A stretch of DNA of 64,000 nt from NCBI GenBank assembly GCA_022559985.1, contig JAFJTR010000005.1:372001-436000 (forward strand). The letters run 5' to 3'. The position numbers were made by a program, and so were the translations under genes. Each line of letters begins with the position of its first letter. The first letter of the stretch is position 1. Below are positions 10,220 through 20,115 of the stretch, in pieces. The notes beneath the pieces are model-generated. The model was not told the origin of the DNA. It was given only the letters and a program-made list of their open reading frames with translations, and did no database searches. Source of the DNA: Parastagonospora avenae f. sp. tritici 18332-5. Taxonomy: Eukaryota > Ascomycota > Dothideomycetes > Pleosporales > Phaeosphaeriaceae.

Positions 10220-12010
10220 TCAAATCATTGGCCGCTGGGTATCAAAGAAACCATCGCGTAGTGGGAAAAGCTTCCTCAGCATCTTCAACACCCTCTCCAG
10301 CTCTTCTTCGTTGGGCTGCCACATCTTGCGAATCTCCCCCCAAGCCTGCATCGTCCGGTCGACGTCTGCACACTTTGCGAATGCCTTCAAAGCGGCAATG
10401 ACCGCCATGGCTGAGATCCAGGTACGCTCGAGACCGTCTTGTAGCGCTTTGAGGTACTGCGCCCAAATGTTTTCGAGCTTATCGCGTGTCCACTCCGAGT
10501 AGCGTATGCCACCAAACTTGCTGAAGCCATGGAAAATCGTAATGAACACAGTCCCTTCAAGCGGTACGGAGTTGTAGCGCATCTCCTGCATCAGGTCATA
10601 CACGCGATCAATATCGCCAGCGACGCCCGCTTGATGGCGTATCAGCAAAGCATACGTTCTAGAGTTTGGTGCGACGGGTGCGTAGTCCTGAAGTTCTTTG
10701 AGAGCATCTTCATCATTCACTCTCTTGAACACTCGTGCCTCATGCGTCAGGTGAAGACCCAGAGCTCTGCGATCGCGCCACGTGCGAGTGAAGAACTTGT
10801 GGCCCGGGGCTGCAACAGACCTCCCTGAGTGTAGGCGTTTCATGCGTTCGAAGACGTGCTCAGCGGCGCCAGGCTCACCGGCACGTATGAGAGCAGCAAT
10901 GACGGCGTTCAAGACGACGGTGTCAACAATATCGCCCGCCTTGACAAGATCCTGGTAGGTATCGCGCACGCCGTTGCCGTTCTGCATGATGCCATAGTAG
11001 TAGATCTTGGAGACTCGAAAGTGGCGATGAAGCGGAAGTTTGCGTTTCTTCAGCTCTTGCAGGAATGTCTCGGCGAGCTGATATTTTCCTGCCTTGACCG
11101 AAATATCAAAGAGCACATTTAGCGTGACGAAACCGCCCTTGACGCCGGCTCTGTGCTCCATGTCGCGCCAAAGATGCAGCGCAGATTGGAGGTCATCTGT
11201 AGACACTGCGCCCATGGCCCTGCCTGTCAGATAGATAGCAGATGTCCACTCAGATCGTACTATATGTATATGTGCATTCTTCATGTCGTCGAGAATAGAC
11301 AAGTAACGCTGCATGGCAAGGGGCGTCGGACGTTCGACAATGGACATGTGGTGCAGCAGCGCCCGTATGGTTTCCTGTGTCATATATACAACACCCGGCG
11401 ACGGAAGCTTCTTGTACGTCTCGAATATTTCCTCATGCGAGGACTCGTCATCTTCCAACAGTATCTCAATGCGTTTTATGTGCCCGCCATCCTGTCTGTT
11501 TTGGAGTGGCCACGGTTCGTGATCGCCTCCTACGTTCCATATCAACGATCCTTCTTCGTCTGGAGGGTCCTGTTCGGGCCGCGTGTCGACCTCGATGCCA
11601 TAGTAGTCCACCAGCGCCTCTAGCTCACTTTTTGCGAACTGTCTGATTTTCTTGATTGGCCCTGACCTCTTAGGTTTTCCCTCCGACTTCCTCTCTTGAC
11701 CGTCTGGATTCTGCCAAGTGCTCTTCCGCCGTGTCCCAAATTTCTGCGGTGTATGTGGAATTATCTCGCGCAATGTCGAGAGCTGCATTGTATGACCTTG
11801 GTGCGTCCCGGCCCGCACCAATGCCTGGACGAAATAAGCCTCCGCGTGCTCTCCAGACTGAGGCGCTCGTGGAGAATTGCTCACAGCACTCTTGCTGAAG
11901 CTGCGCCTGCTCTTCTTGTTTTGCAGGGCTGGGTACAGAAACGTGAGAAATGGTCGTGCATTGGTATTCGAGACTGCGGAGGTCCGATCGAGGGTGCGGA
12001 GGAGGGACAT
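10220..12010 (-). CDS. Mitochondrial pentatricopeptide-repeat (PPR) protein
   Basis: Single-exon gene for 596 residues, start ATG 12008-12010. The N-terminus (RTLDRTSAVSNTNARPF, then KKSRRSFSKSAV) is basic, Ser/Arg-rich and almost free of acids, as in mitochondrial targeting peptides. From about residue 200 onward there are degenerate helix-turn-helix units of the PPR type, such as GGFVTLNVLFDISVKAGKYQ, VVLNAVIAALIRAGEPGAA and TYALLIRHQAGVAGDIDRVY. PPR proteins bind organellar RNA and aid processing or translation. The gene is divergent from the mitochondrial ribosomal gene RSM25 across a 316-bp gap, consistent with a mitochondrial gene-expression role. Which mitochondrial transcript it binds cannot be told. 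Confidence 0.85.
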   Translation of the reverse strand: MSLLRTLDRTSAVSNTNARPFLTFLYPALQNKKSRRSFSKSAVSNSPRAPQSGEHAEAYFVQALVRAGTHQGHTMQLSTLREIIPHTPQKFGTRRKSTWQNPDGQERKSEGKPKRSGPIKKIRQFAKSELEALVDYYGIEVDTRPEQDPPDEEGSLIWNVGGDHEPWPLQNRQDGGHIKRIEILLEDDESSHEEIFETYKKLPSPGVVYMTQETIRALLHHMSIVERPTPLAMQRYLSILDDMKNAHIHIVRSEWTSAIYLTGRAMGAVSTDDLQSALHLWRDMEHRAGVKGGFVTLNVLFDISVKAGKYQLAETFLQELKKRKLPLHRHFRVSKIYYYGIMQNGNGVRDTYQDLVKAGDIVDTVVLNAVIAALIRAGEPGAAEHVFERMKRLHSGRSVAAPGHKFFTRTWRDRRALGLHLTHEARVFKRVNDEDALKELQDYAPVAPNSRTYALLIRHQAGVAGDIDRVYDLMQEMRYNSVPLEGTVFITIFHGFSKFGGIRYSEWTRDKLENIWAQYLKALQDGLERTWISAMAVIAALKAFAKCADVDRTMQAWGEIRKMWQPNEEELERVLKMLRKLFPLRDGFFDTQRPMI

Positions 12011-12326
12011 GGGAGGTCGAGCATCGTGTCAGTAAATTTTGCTTCGGCTGGATTCCATTGGTTCGGGCGATCGCAATTGATCAGGGCAGACCTATCGAAG
12101 GGATTCAGCAGTGCGATGGCGGGTAAGGAGGCAGCTCGGGGCTATCGCGATAAATTCTTGGGGTTGCTAGCTTTCGGGAATGTCTTGGCAACGACCTCCG
12201 CGGTTTTCGCCCAAGAAAGTTGAGCAGCGACAACCACATCCATTGCGCCTGCCTCCGCCGTGAATTGCCCCTCGGGCCGTCGTGAACGAAGATCTGATGC
12301 TGCGATAACGACTGCAACAATAAATC
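12011..12326. promoter_or_regulatory. Divergent promoter between PPR gene and RSM25
   Basis: A 316-bp gap separates the start codons of two head-to-head nuclear genes for mitochondrial proteins, so both promoters must lie here. Coordinated expression is inferred from the arrangement; I identified no specific binding site. Confidence 0.6.
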
Positions 12327-13167
12327 ATGGGCCGCTACGACTTCCGCCCACTCCGCGTGCGCCAGACGGCGAAAGCACTCTTCGACTCGAAACGCAACCC
12401 CAGCCTGCCCCAGTGGTATGAGGTAGTCGGCAATATCCCGCCAGGCGAGACGCTTGCACGTCCAGTCCTCCGCGCACCAAAAGTCCGACATGCACGGAAA
12501 GCTAGCAAGCTGTTCAAACCACTCCCCATCACACATGCCGAAGACAAGCTGCGGTCAGACTTCTTTGGCGATCACCCATGGGAGCTGGCAAGGCCGAGAT
12601 TGATAGTGGAGGATAGCGGAAACGATGCAAAGAAATACAATTGGAGCAAGATTGTGCAGCCAGGGAAGCAGTTGGATGGAGAGAGGTAATGATGTCCAGA
12701 GTGGACTTTCTGGAAGTGCAAGGCTGATATAAAGTAGTGTCGTCCAACGCCAACTGTGGCTTATGAAGCACAGAAACTACTCAAAAGCCTCCGCCTACGA
12801 CGCTGCACGACAGGAGTTCTACGCCCACCGACATCGAAATGAAATTCGGGCGCGCATTGCAAAAGAAGAAGCGCAATATGTAGGCGCATACTTCGGCAAG
12901 GGCCCGCTGGAGATTGGTATGGAACTTGAAGACAAGAGCTGGGAGGCCTGGAAGCGATGGGCGAACGTGCAGATCGAGGATGAGCAGGCAATGCGTGCAC
13001 AGATGTTCAGTGGTCAGTCGGATGAGGCTCCTGAAGGCGAGGGTAGTGACATGAGTGCCGGAGAGTACGACATGGCAGTCGAAGAGCTGGCTGGCCAAGG
13101 CAGCATACCAAACACACCACAGTCAACGGTTGTGTCAGATGGGACATCGGCGCCGGCGCATGCCTAA
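12327..13167 (+). CDS. RSM25: Mitochondrial small-subunit ribosomal protein S25 (mS23)
   Basis: Component of the 37S mitochondrial ribosomal subunit, 262 residues. Exon 1 (12327-12685) begins MGRYDFRPLRVRQTAKALF and contains the family stretches WYEVVGNIPPGETL, EDKLRSDFFGDHPWELARPR and WSKIVQPGKQLDGE. An intron (12686-12737) follows. Exon 2 (12738-13167) continues VVQRQLWLMKHRNYSKASAY, then the conserved ARQEFYAHRH and AYFGKGPLEIGMELEDKSWE segments. Two adjacent acceptors (after 12734 or after 12737) both keep frame and differ by one Ser; I chose the second because it matches the family pattern GESVVQRQLW. The C-terminal tail is acidic and low in complexity. Confidence 0.93.
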
Positions 13168-13449
13168 GTATGATCTTGGCGGAGCATGTACTGATACTGT
13201 ACGATCCATGTAGATATTTCATGTTCGACATTACACGCATCTGTAAGGCTTGATCGGTCGAAGTCTCTATGCATACGCGCATCGCATTATAGCCATGTCG
13301 ATCAACAACTCACCATGGCGGCACAGTCACCCCGCATAAAGTCTAGGCAACCCTCAGAAGGCACACATCTACATAACTGTTCGAGAGCTGCTTCTTCATA
13401 TGTGCATCGTCACAACTCATTCCAATCTTCTCATAAGGCGTCATTCATC

Positions 13450-14596
13450 ATGCCTGTCACGTTCAGAGTCACAGACAACGCCTCCGAGAACTGGAGCAAA
13501 CCCAGTGCAACCTCTCCAGAAGGCTTGTTCAAAGAGTCTTGCTACACCGAAGCTCTTGACTGCGCCGGTATTATCCAGTCCTCTCTATCCCTTTCTACTT
13601 TCCACGATGCCCACATCACGCCCTCTACCAATGGCTCCATATACACAGTCTGGGACGCCTACATCTGGTTCGCCATCCTCTCCCAACTAAACTTCTACAT
13701 CAATGCCCATGCCGAGGACCTCCGCTCCCACTTCGTCGCGCACGAAGGGCAAAAGGAACTCAAAGTCACAGCAATCGGGACCATTGATAGCGTCGATATA
13801 GGTGCCCTGGCCCGTCAGATGACTGGCCTTATCCAGGACAATGTGAAAGATCCTGACCTCAGAGACTGGATCATGCCCGCATTCAGCACTACTATCGTCA
13901 ACAACCGCACGACCGCCGCTGTACTCATGATGGGCAGCCTCCAAGCATACTTCCACTACGTCATGGAAATCTCGTGCGGGATACCCACCATAACACTCCT
14001 CGGGGAATGAGCAGACTACGAAAACATTTTGAAGCGTCTCGACAAACCGGACGACCTCGGTCCTGAAGCTATAGACTGGGCAGCCCTCTTGCCCCCCCAT
14101 CATCCGCAGATTCGTGGCAAGCTTCGACGTAGAAATGTCGTCTGAAGTCAAGACCTTCTAGAACTCAATCTTCCACCACGAAGCCGGATCCGACCAGTCT
14201 TACCTCTCCGGCTGGCTGACAGCGTTTTGTTTCTGGGACTCCGAAGGCAAACCCATGTACTACCGCAGTCCACCCGCTTTCTCCTCCCCACACGTCCCTG
14301 TCGACAAAGACAATATCTGTGGGCCGATACTCAATATTGATGGCGTGTGGTATGCTTCTGTTGATACGGAGAGAATACCGACGGGGTTTGCGAGCGTGCC
14401 GGTTACGGTGAGGGATAATGGGGTGGAGTGTCGGACGAAGATGGTTGCCGGGAGTTTGGGGATTGGGGCGAGCAGGAGTGTGGAGAGGGATAGCAGTGGG
14501 GTGGAGAAGGTGGATTGTGTGAGGGGGTTTAGTGGGTGGGTTATGTATGAGTGCGTGAGTGGGGAGGAGAAGGAGGGGAAGATTGAGAATGCTTAG
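13450..14596 (+). pseudogene. DUF4419 family protein, inactivated by three lesions
   Basis: Full-length DUF4419-type gene of about 382 codons, a family of unknown function common in fungi. The start ATG at 13450 opens MPVTFRVTDNASENW; the frame reads VWDAYIWFAILSQLNFYINA, as in the family, up to ITLLGE. There a TGA at 14008-14010 replaces an expected Arg codon. The frame continues (ADYENILKRLDKPDDLG) to a run of seven C near 14090; one C fewer would restore PPIIRRFVASFDVE. A TAG at 14159-14161 then stands where Trp is expected. After it SYLSGWLTAFCFWDSEGKP follows, and the frame runs to a stop at 14594-14596. CGA-to-TGA and TGG-to-TAG would both be C:G to T:A transitions. The C-run shift alone could be an error; the two stops could not be explained the same way. 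Confidence 0.82.
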
Positions 14597-14809
14597 TATG
14601 TACACCTAGTTGCATGTGGCCAACGCTACGTCTACACAGCGTGACGACGTATGACAATCTCTATACACTAGCTATGAAAAAATACCGAGACTGTTCTTGA
14701 TATAATATTCCAGAGCTATGAGCAGCAGGTTACGAATCTTCTTATCCACCACCTCCGTTTGAGAAGGGTATCTGCGATCTCAACATAATCTACACCAATT
14801 TTATTTCCT

Positions 14810-16090
14810 TTAAAACTTAGATTTACCATCATGTTTCATCAATAAAGGCGGCGGCTGTTTTGTATTTGGGAAAGTAGTTTCCCAAGCACGCATGACTTTG
14901 AGGAGCTTGTCCTCTTCTCCAGTTCGAGCGACTAGCTCAATCCCAAAAGCTCTTCCATTGTAATTGGCAAACCCCAGCGGGACGCTTGCAATCGGATAAC
15001 CAGCCCCCATCGCCACTGTAGTAAGGACGAATTTGCTGGAGGCCATTATAACATCAGCTTTGCAGCTTAAGAGGCATTCTTCGACGTTACGGCGCATCAT
15101 TGACCGGAATAATTCAAGATCTCGGTCGGAGACTTGTTCCGTCATCGTATCCTTCGCGGCGTTCTTTATAGCGTCTTGATTGACATTGCCTTCACATTGT
15201 TAAGCGCTTATAAGCGGGAATGAATTGAGTATTGTGACACTTACAAGGCAGTAATTCCTCCTCAGAATGCTCGCCATTGAATCTGATAACGTCCTTCAAC
15301 GCCCGGATATCTGGGGAACTGAACAAGCATAGATATTTTTCGGTGGTCTTTCGGCATGGAAGTTTTTGACAAGGCGGTGATTGGGCCAGTCCATAACTCA
15401 CGTTTAAGCTTTGAAATGTTAGGGACTCCGTCTTCTTCTAACACATCACTTGGAGTTTTCAGAGGGGCTTTGAGCGTGACACGAGCACCGCCCGGTTCTA
15501 TCCTCTTGATAGCTGCGTCCATATCGGTACACTTATATGGGTTAATGATGTTGAAGCGAAAAGTTGCGACGCGGAAGTCTTACTATTTGTTTTTCGAAAT
15601 GTTCCACCTTCTCACAGACTGCTTCTGGGAACTGCCATGTGTCGTGGTCGATGACCGCTACACTGATACCGTCCCATGACGTTGGCGAACTCCTTGATAG
15701 GTTCTGATCTGGGAGAAGAGTGGACATCAACACTGCAAGATCCTCTGTACATTTGGTCATGCCGCCAACGCTACCGAGCCTGTTGCCATCTGATTGTGAA
15801 CTAGAAATATCAACAGCTCCAATAGTAGCCTTCATTGAGTGTAGCGCAGCTCGTACAGCAGGCTGGACAAGCGATCTATCTACCTCGGTTCCAATAGAGA
15901 ATGGTGCGAAGCCAGCTGCAACGCCTACAGCACTGCCAGAAGAGGAGCCAGCAGGTTTCTGTCATGATAAGCAATGGCTCCCTTTTCAGGTATCAGCAGA
16001 TACTGACGGTGTTGCCCAACCACTTCACTTTCGTATCAACTCCGCCGCGTATGTACGGGGCTTGTGTCTTGACAACAAAGTCAGTGGATA
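14810..16090 (-). pseudogene. Amidase-signature family protein, 5' part missing
   Basis: C-terminal two-thirds of a fungal amidase-signature hydrolase (Ser-Ser-Lys amidases cleaving amide bonds). A first recognisable exon reads TQAPYIRGG near 16060; an intron (GTCAGT to CAG at 15959-15961) joins it to PAGSSSGSAVGVAAGFAPFS, the Gly/Ser nucleophile region. Further exons carry ATIGAVDISSSQSDGNRLGS, AIKRIEPGGARVTLKAPLK, RALKDVIRFNGEHSEE and the terminal AGYPIASVPLGFANYNGRAF, all joined by good splice sites; the stop is at 14810-14812. The family normally has about 150 further residues before this point, including the catalytic Lys region. Only about 290 bp separate this from the next gene and I find nothing matching there. 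Typical intact members reach about 550 residues. Probably a truncated remnant. Confidence 0.7.
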
Positions 16091-16379
16091 GCCTTCGACA
16101 TCTTTCGCAATCATACCTCGCCTCCGACCGCCGAACAGCCGCTAGGCACTGAAAAACGCAGGTTTGAGGTGAATGCCAATACCACTGTAATTATCTTGCG
16201 GAGCTATATGAACGATGTGGAAATACGAGATGTGTACGCCCGAGAGACTGAGGCTTTTCTCATGGAAACACCAAAAGCAGTATCCACCGCTACAATATGA
16301 AGGTGCGTTGATTTCAGAAACTTGTATCAGTAGTGATATCAGCCACATTGGCCCCTACATTGCCCTCCCAGGCTCAACA

Positions 16380-17681
16380 TCAGAGGGCTTCGCAAACCTC
16401 AGCAGTAGTCAACCTCTCCGCTTCAGTCGCGAGCATACCACGCAAAACACTAATCTGCCTCGCCCAGACGTGATCATCAATTCTCTCAAGCTCGTCCAAA
16501 TGTTTCCCACCCATCTGCTCGACGCTCTTGTGCCGACCGAGGCTTATTTCCCTTTCAAGCGCCTTTACAGGTCTAAAGCCCTGCGTGTACCAGACGAACA
16601 GGCTGAGAAATACCACGCCCAAATCTTCGACGTCGGATTTTTGGAAGTCTGGCTGAGGCTGAGACGAGATTGTAGTATCGCTGGTGTTTGGAAGTGGTGT
16701 CGCATTGACAAGACCCCAGTCGTTGATCATCAGAGTGTACTCGTAAGATCTTTCGTCTCCGGGACCTCGTCGCCGGACGAGTATGTTGTCTGTTCGAATA
16801 TCTCTGTGGTGCACACGGTAGCCGGAAACGGCTGTGTGGATAGTTTTCAATGCGTGAGCGAGGCCGCGGAGTTGTAGCCGGAACCAATCTCTCGTGAGAT
16901 CAGATTCCGCGGTCCCTCTCTTCTCTTCCATGAATCTGCCCAGATCGCTGGAGACCTTTTGTGCGATCAAGTAGCTGCTCCCATCGAATGTGAACCCTGC
17001 GTGGACTTTGTCTACGTATGGGTGTGCCGGGACTGGTGATTTTGCGAGAATGCCAAGGACTGTCATGGATGATTGTTGTGTGAATCTCTTGAGGGCACAT
17101 TTTTCAACGAGGTTCGGGATTTTCGCGTGGTCGAGGTCGATCGTGGTATTGTAGACTGTAGCCTTAGCACCGGTGCCCAGACAATCTTCTTCTGAATACC
17201 TGATCGGGATGGGTATCTTTTCGTTTAACTCGAGATCGAATTGCCCTTTGAGAAACACAGGCGCGAGGAAAAGATACTGATCTTTCTCGAAGCGCTCGTA
17301 GTGTTCCAATGACATGTCGGTGGGTCTGGTAAGCAGGGGAAGTGCCTCGTCGGAGTTCTTTATTGCCTCTAAGATCTTTAAGGTAGCTTCTGAAGACATG
17401 CCACTGTAGAGACAAATTACAAAGGCTCTCACAGCCTTGGTCCGGAACACCTTTTTCAGTGCGTTGTTGTGGTCTAGTGGGAGCTCTTGTCCAGACCTGT
17501 CAGTGGAAAGGACATGATCGATAGTCGACTCATGAGCAATCTCGAATATGTGACGGTATGGGAGAAAGATCATCGACATTTCGCCGAAATTGTAGGTCTC
17601 GCATTGCTCGTCGATTGTTTCTCGCACGTAGAGAGTGCGCATAATACGGTCTTGGGGGAGACGAGGGAGTAATTTCGACAT
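16380..17681 (-). CDS. Kinase-fold protein A of tandem family
   Basis: 433-residue protein with a roughly 170-residue N-terminal region followed by a protein-kinase-like domain. Motifs: glycine loop LGTGAKATVY (about 170), possible VAIK lysine in CALKRF, catalytic loop HHRDIRTDNILV (HRD kept, but the following Lys is Arg), and DWG in place of DFG (INDWGLVNA). The usual APE segment is not recognisable. The N-terminal stretch FLPYRHIFEIAHESTIDHVL closely resembles FLPYETFEIIAHKSIIDHVL of protein C at 21696-23108, showing they are paralogues. Start ATG 17679-17681, stop 16380-16382. The DIR and missing APE raise doubt about activity, but Asp residues for catalysis and metal binding are present. 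Partner or substrate unknown. Confidence 0.8.
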   Translation of the reverse strand: MSKLLPRLPQDRIMRTLYVRETIDEQCETYNFGEMSMIFLPYRHIFEIAHESTIDHVLSTDRSGQELPLDHNNALKKVFRTKAVRAFVICLYSGMSSEATLKILEAIKNSDEALPLLTRPTDMSLEHYERFEKDQYLFLAPVFLKGQFDLELNEKIPIPIRYSEEDCLGTGAKATVYNTTIDLDHAKIPNLVEKCALKRFTQQSSMTVLGILAKSPVPAHPYVDKVHAGFTFDGSSYLIAQKVSSDLGRFMEEKRGTAESDLTRDWFRLQLRGLAHALKTIHTAVSGYRVHHRDIRTDNILVRRRGPGDERSYEYTLMINDWGLVNATPLPNTSDTTISSQPQPDFQKSDVEDLGVVFLSLFVWYTQGFRPVKALEREISLGRHKSVEQMGGKHLDELERIDDHVWARQISVLRGMLATEAERLTTAEVCEAL

Positions 17682-18228
17682 GTTGCAGAAGCGGGAAACC
17701 TGGTAGCTTCTAGGAGTTGTCGATTCTGTGTCCCAATCACAACAGACTTCAGAGATCCGCGCTCCGATATGGGCAAGCGCTATTGATTGCTACGTATCGA
17801 CAGCTATATTGACACGACCTCTGGGGAATATCACGAGGGGTCAAGATGTGACCCAGGAGCTTTACGCTCTTCTAGGCGCACCCGTGACTCAGCTGTGAAT
17901 GCCTTTGAGTTCAGAAAAGGAAATCGTCGAATTATATATCAACACAACTAGAAGATTAAACGAAAATTGTAATTCTCTCCCAAGACGTTGTGCTCATCCC
18001 GTGCGCTATAGCTCTATCAAATCTGTCAAGCGTCAAGGTTGGGGAGAATCATTTAGTATTAGGCTATGGGATAGAGAGGCTTATGTACTGAATGGAGCAC
18101 GCAATAGTCCCAATGGGAAAGTGCGTGAGAGCAAACATGCGGTGGAACCTGGGGCAAACAGTACCGGCCCGTGCGGGAGACCCCACGGCCGACAAAATGC
18201 AATAGAAACTCGTACCATCATGTTTGTT
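17682..18228. other. Intergenic between kinase genes A and B
   Basis: 547 bp containing the promoter of kinase A and the 3' end of kinase B. An open frame on the plus strand runs across it into kinase B, but it is antisense to a clear coding region and lacks any family pattern. Nothing else seen. Confidence 0.5.
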
Positions 18229-20115
18229 CTAGTTCACACCTTCTGCTTCTTCACCTGTATCTTCTTTCCTCTTTTCAGTCACTTCCTCATCCTTGGCTGT
18301 ACCGTCTTCTCCCTCCAGCGCTGTACTTCCAGTCAAATCGACACATTGGACAATCCCATGCTCAGTAACTGGGGCTTCATCGTTGCTCAGCTCCGCATCC
18401 TCATCATCATCTATATCTTCCCGCGGCTCGCTATCTTCGTCTTCCTCTGCATAAAAATCGAAATCATCGCCACTGAGATTGTCGATGTTGTGAGATTTGG
18501 GAGCTGCTGCTTCTTCGAGAAATTGTCTGTAGTTCTCTTGGATCACCGCCTGAATCAGTTCTTCTTCTTGCCTCACCTCATGCCTGGATTCAGTTCCAAT
18601 GCTCTGATCTGGTGCTTGTCCTTCATCTTGGTCTTGCGTAGTTTCCGTCCCCGCCTCAATATTTGTACTGACATCCTCGACCGTGAGATCAAGATCGTAA
18701 GCACATTCTTTGAGCCTCTTGACAGTTTCCCGAGCTATTGGTCGCTTCAGCGGATCGATCGTCATCATAGCAGCAATGGTATCCAGTATGCAAGGCCACA
18801 TTTTCTCCCGGGGTCGAAGGTCTCGAATCTTTTCCCTTACTATTCTCTTCACCTGATTGTCGTGATGAAAGTTGTCGCTGATCTGCGCGCCTTGCACTTT
18901 TCCCCCCACTCTAGTTTTGTCGAAAACTGGTATGCCTTCTTCACCTTCGGAGAACCAGACCAAAAGCTCTAGGTATAGATAGGCGAGAGACCAGATATCG
19001 TCGGGCCGTGAGCTTTTCGGCTCGTTTCGCCCTCCTGTCCTAAATTCACACTCCCGTGGGAGGTACCGATGACTACCCCAGGTGTCGGTCTTGTGGCTGT
19101 TATCGGCAATGATACGATTGAACTTCGCCACGCTCCAGCCAGCCAGTTTGAGGACATGGCCTGAAGTTCCGCTGAAGACTAGGATGTTGGCTGGCTTGAT
19201 GTCGTGAAGGTAAGCCGTTTGTTTCTCTGGCTTGGCGTTGTGAACTTTGTCCAGAGCTTCAGCAAGACCAACTAGCTGTCGTAGGAGCCATGTCGTAGTC
19301 GCTACTGGATAATCGGTCCTATACCTCTTCATGAATGTGTTGAGGTCCTGATCAGCCAGCTCTAAGATGATGTAGGATGTGTCGGCCACCTCGAACCCGG
19401 TATAACCAGTCATCAGATTTGGATGCTTTACCCCTTCCCGCTGTAGGCTCTGGAGAAATGCCCTTTCTCTAAGGCTGTGCTTCTGTTCATACATGGCCTT
19501 CATGGCAAAAGGACGACTCCACCTACCTGTCTTGGCGCTTTCCTCTGCGCTTGGAAAGGAGAAGCAATCATGGGCGAGTCGGATTTCGTAGACAGCGCCA
19601 GCCGTGCCTTGAGAAATACTGCGCACTTGTTTGACCGGGAGCGCAGAGGGCAAAGCCTTCCTTTCGTAAGAGAATCCCTCCTCCAGAAATGGGGAACACA
19701 GGGTGTATTGATAGTGAAGGAAATCGAGTATGAAACGAGTTCGGAACGATGGAGGAACGGGGAATTCAGGCGAGAAAGGGAGTGAGTCATCCGTGACACG
19801 CTTGGAGACGACCAAATGTTGAAGAAAGTAGAAGGGTATCTCTCTCATGAGGAAGATGACGAATAGCTTACGAGCAACCTTGTGAACTGTTTTGGCAAAG
19901 CTTTTCTTGTCGTCTCCGTTTCTTATGTGACGGAGTGAACATTCAAGCTCTAGTGCCATCCAGATAATTTCGAGCGTTGCGAAATCGTTGATGACCGATA
20001 TAGGAAGGAACGAAGTTGGTGAGTCATACCAGTTCCCCGTTTGGGAACCCGGAGCGATTCTATTTCGATATCTGTCTCTGAGGCTCTGCAGTGTCACTGG
20101 CGTTTCGTCATCCAT
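18229..20115 (-). CDS. Pseudokinase-like protein B of tandem family
   Basis: 628-residue protein; I set the start at the ATG 20113-20115 (MDDETPVTLQSLRDRYRNR) since longer reading would need a GTG. Layout matches its neighbours: N-terminal region of about 180 residues, kinase-like domain with loop SQGTAGAVYEI and FAMKAM lysine, then a long C-terminal tail. The catalytic loop reads YLHDIKPANILV (HRD to LHD). The DFG position is GWS (LKLAGWSVAKF), so the metal-binding Asp is lost, predicting a pseudokinase that scaffolds or regulates. The C-lobe keeps DDIWSLAYLYLELLVW. The tail (about 470-628) is very acidic with runs like EEDEDSEPREDIDDDEDAEL. No frameshift or stop interrupts it. The large antisense frame at 17899-18972 is a shadow. 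Confidence 0.8.
   Translation of the reverse strand: MDDETPVTLQSLRDRYRNRIAPGSQTGNWYDSPTSFLPISVINDFATLEIIWMALELECSLRHIRNGDDKKSFAKTVHKVARKLFVIFLMREIPFYFLQHLVVSKRVTDDSLPFSPEFPVPPSFRTRFILDFLHYQYTLCSPFLEEGFSYERKALPSALPVKQVRSISQGTAGAVYEIRLAHDCFSFPSAEESAKTGRWSRPFAMKAMYEQKHSLRERAFLQSLQREGVKHPNLMTGYTGFEVADTSYIILELADQDLNTFMKRYRTDYPVATTTWLLRQLVGLAEALDKVHNAKPEKQTAYLHDIKPANILVFSGTSGHVLKLAGWSVAKFNRIIADNSHKTDTWGSHRYLPRECEFRTGGRNEPKSSRPDDIWSLAYLYLELLVWFSEGEEGIPVFDKTRVGGKVQGAQISDNFHHDNQVKRIVREKIRDLRPREKMWPCILDTIAAMMTIDPLKRPIARETVKRLKECAYDLDLTVEDVSTNIEAGTETTQDQDEGQAPDQSIGTESRHEVRQEEELIQAVIQENYRQFLEEAAAPKSHNIDNLSGDDFDFYAEEDEDSEPREDIDDDEDAELSNDEAPVTEHGIVQCVDLTGSTALEGEDGTAKDEEVTEKRKEDTGEEAEGVN

Noticed and set aside
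17899..18972. Plus-strand open frame of 357 codons
   Set aside because: It lies antisense to the 3' half of kinase-like gene B, and its composition (runs of Phe, Leu, Ser) is that of reverse-complemented acidic coding sequence.
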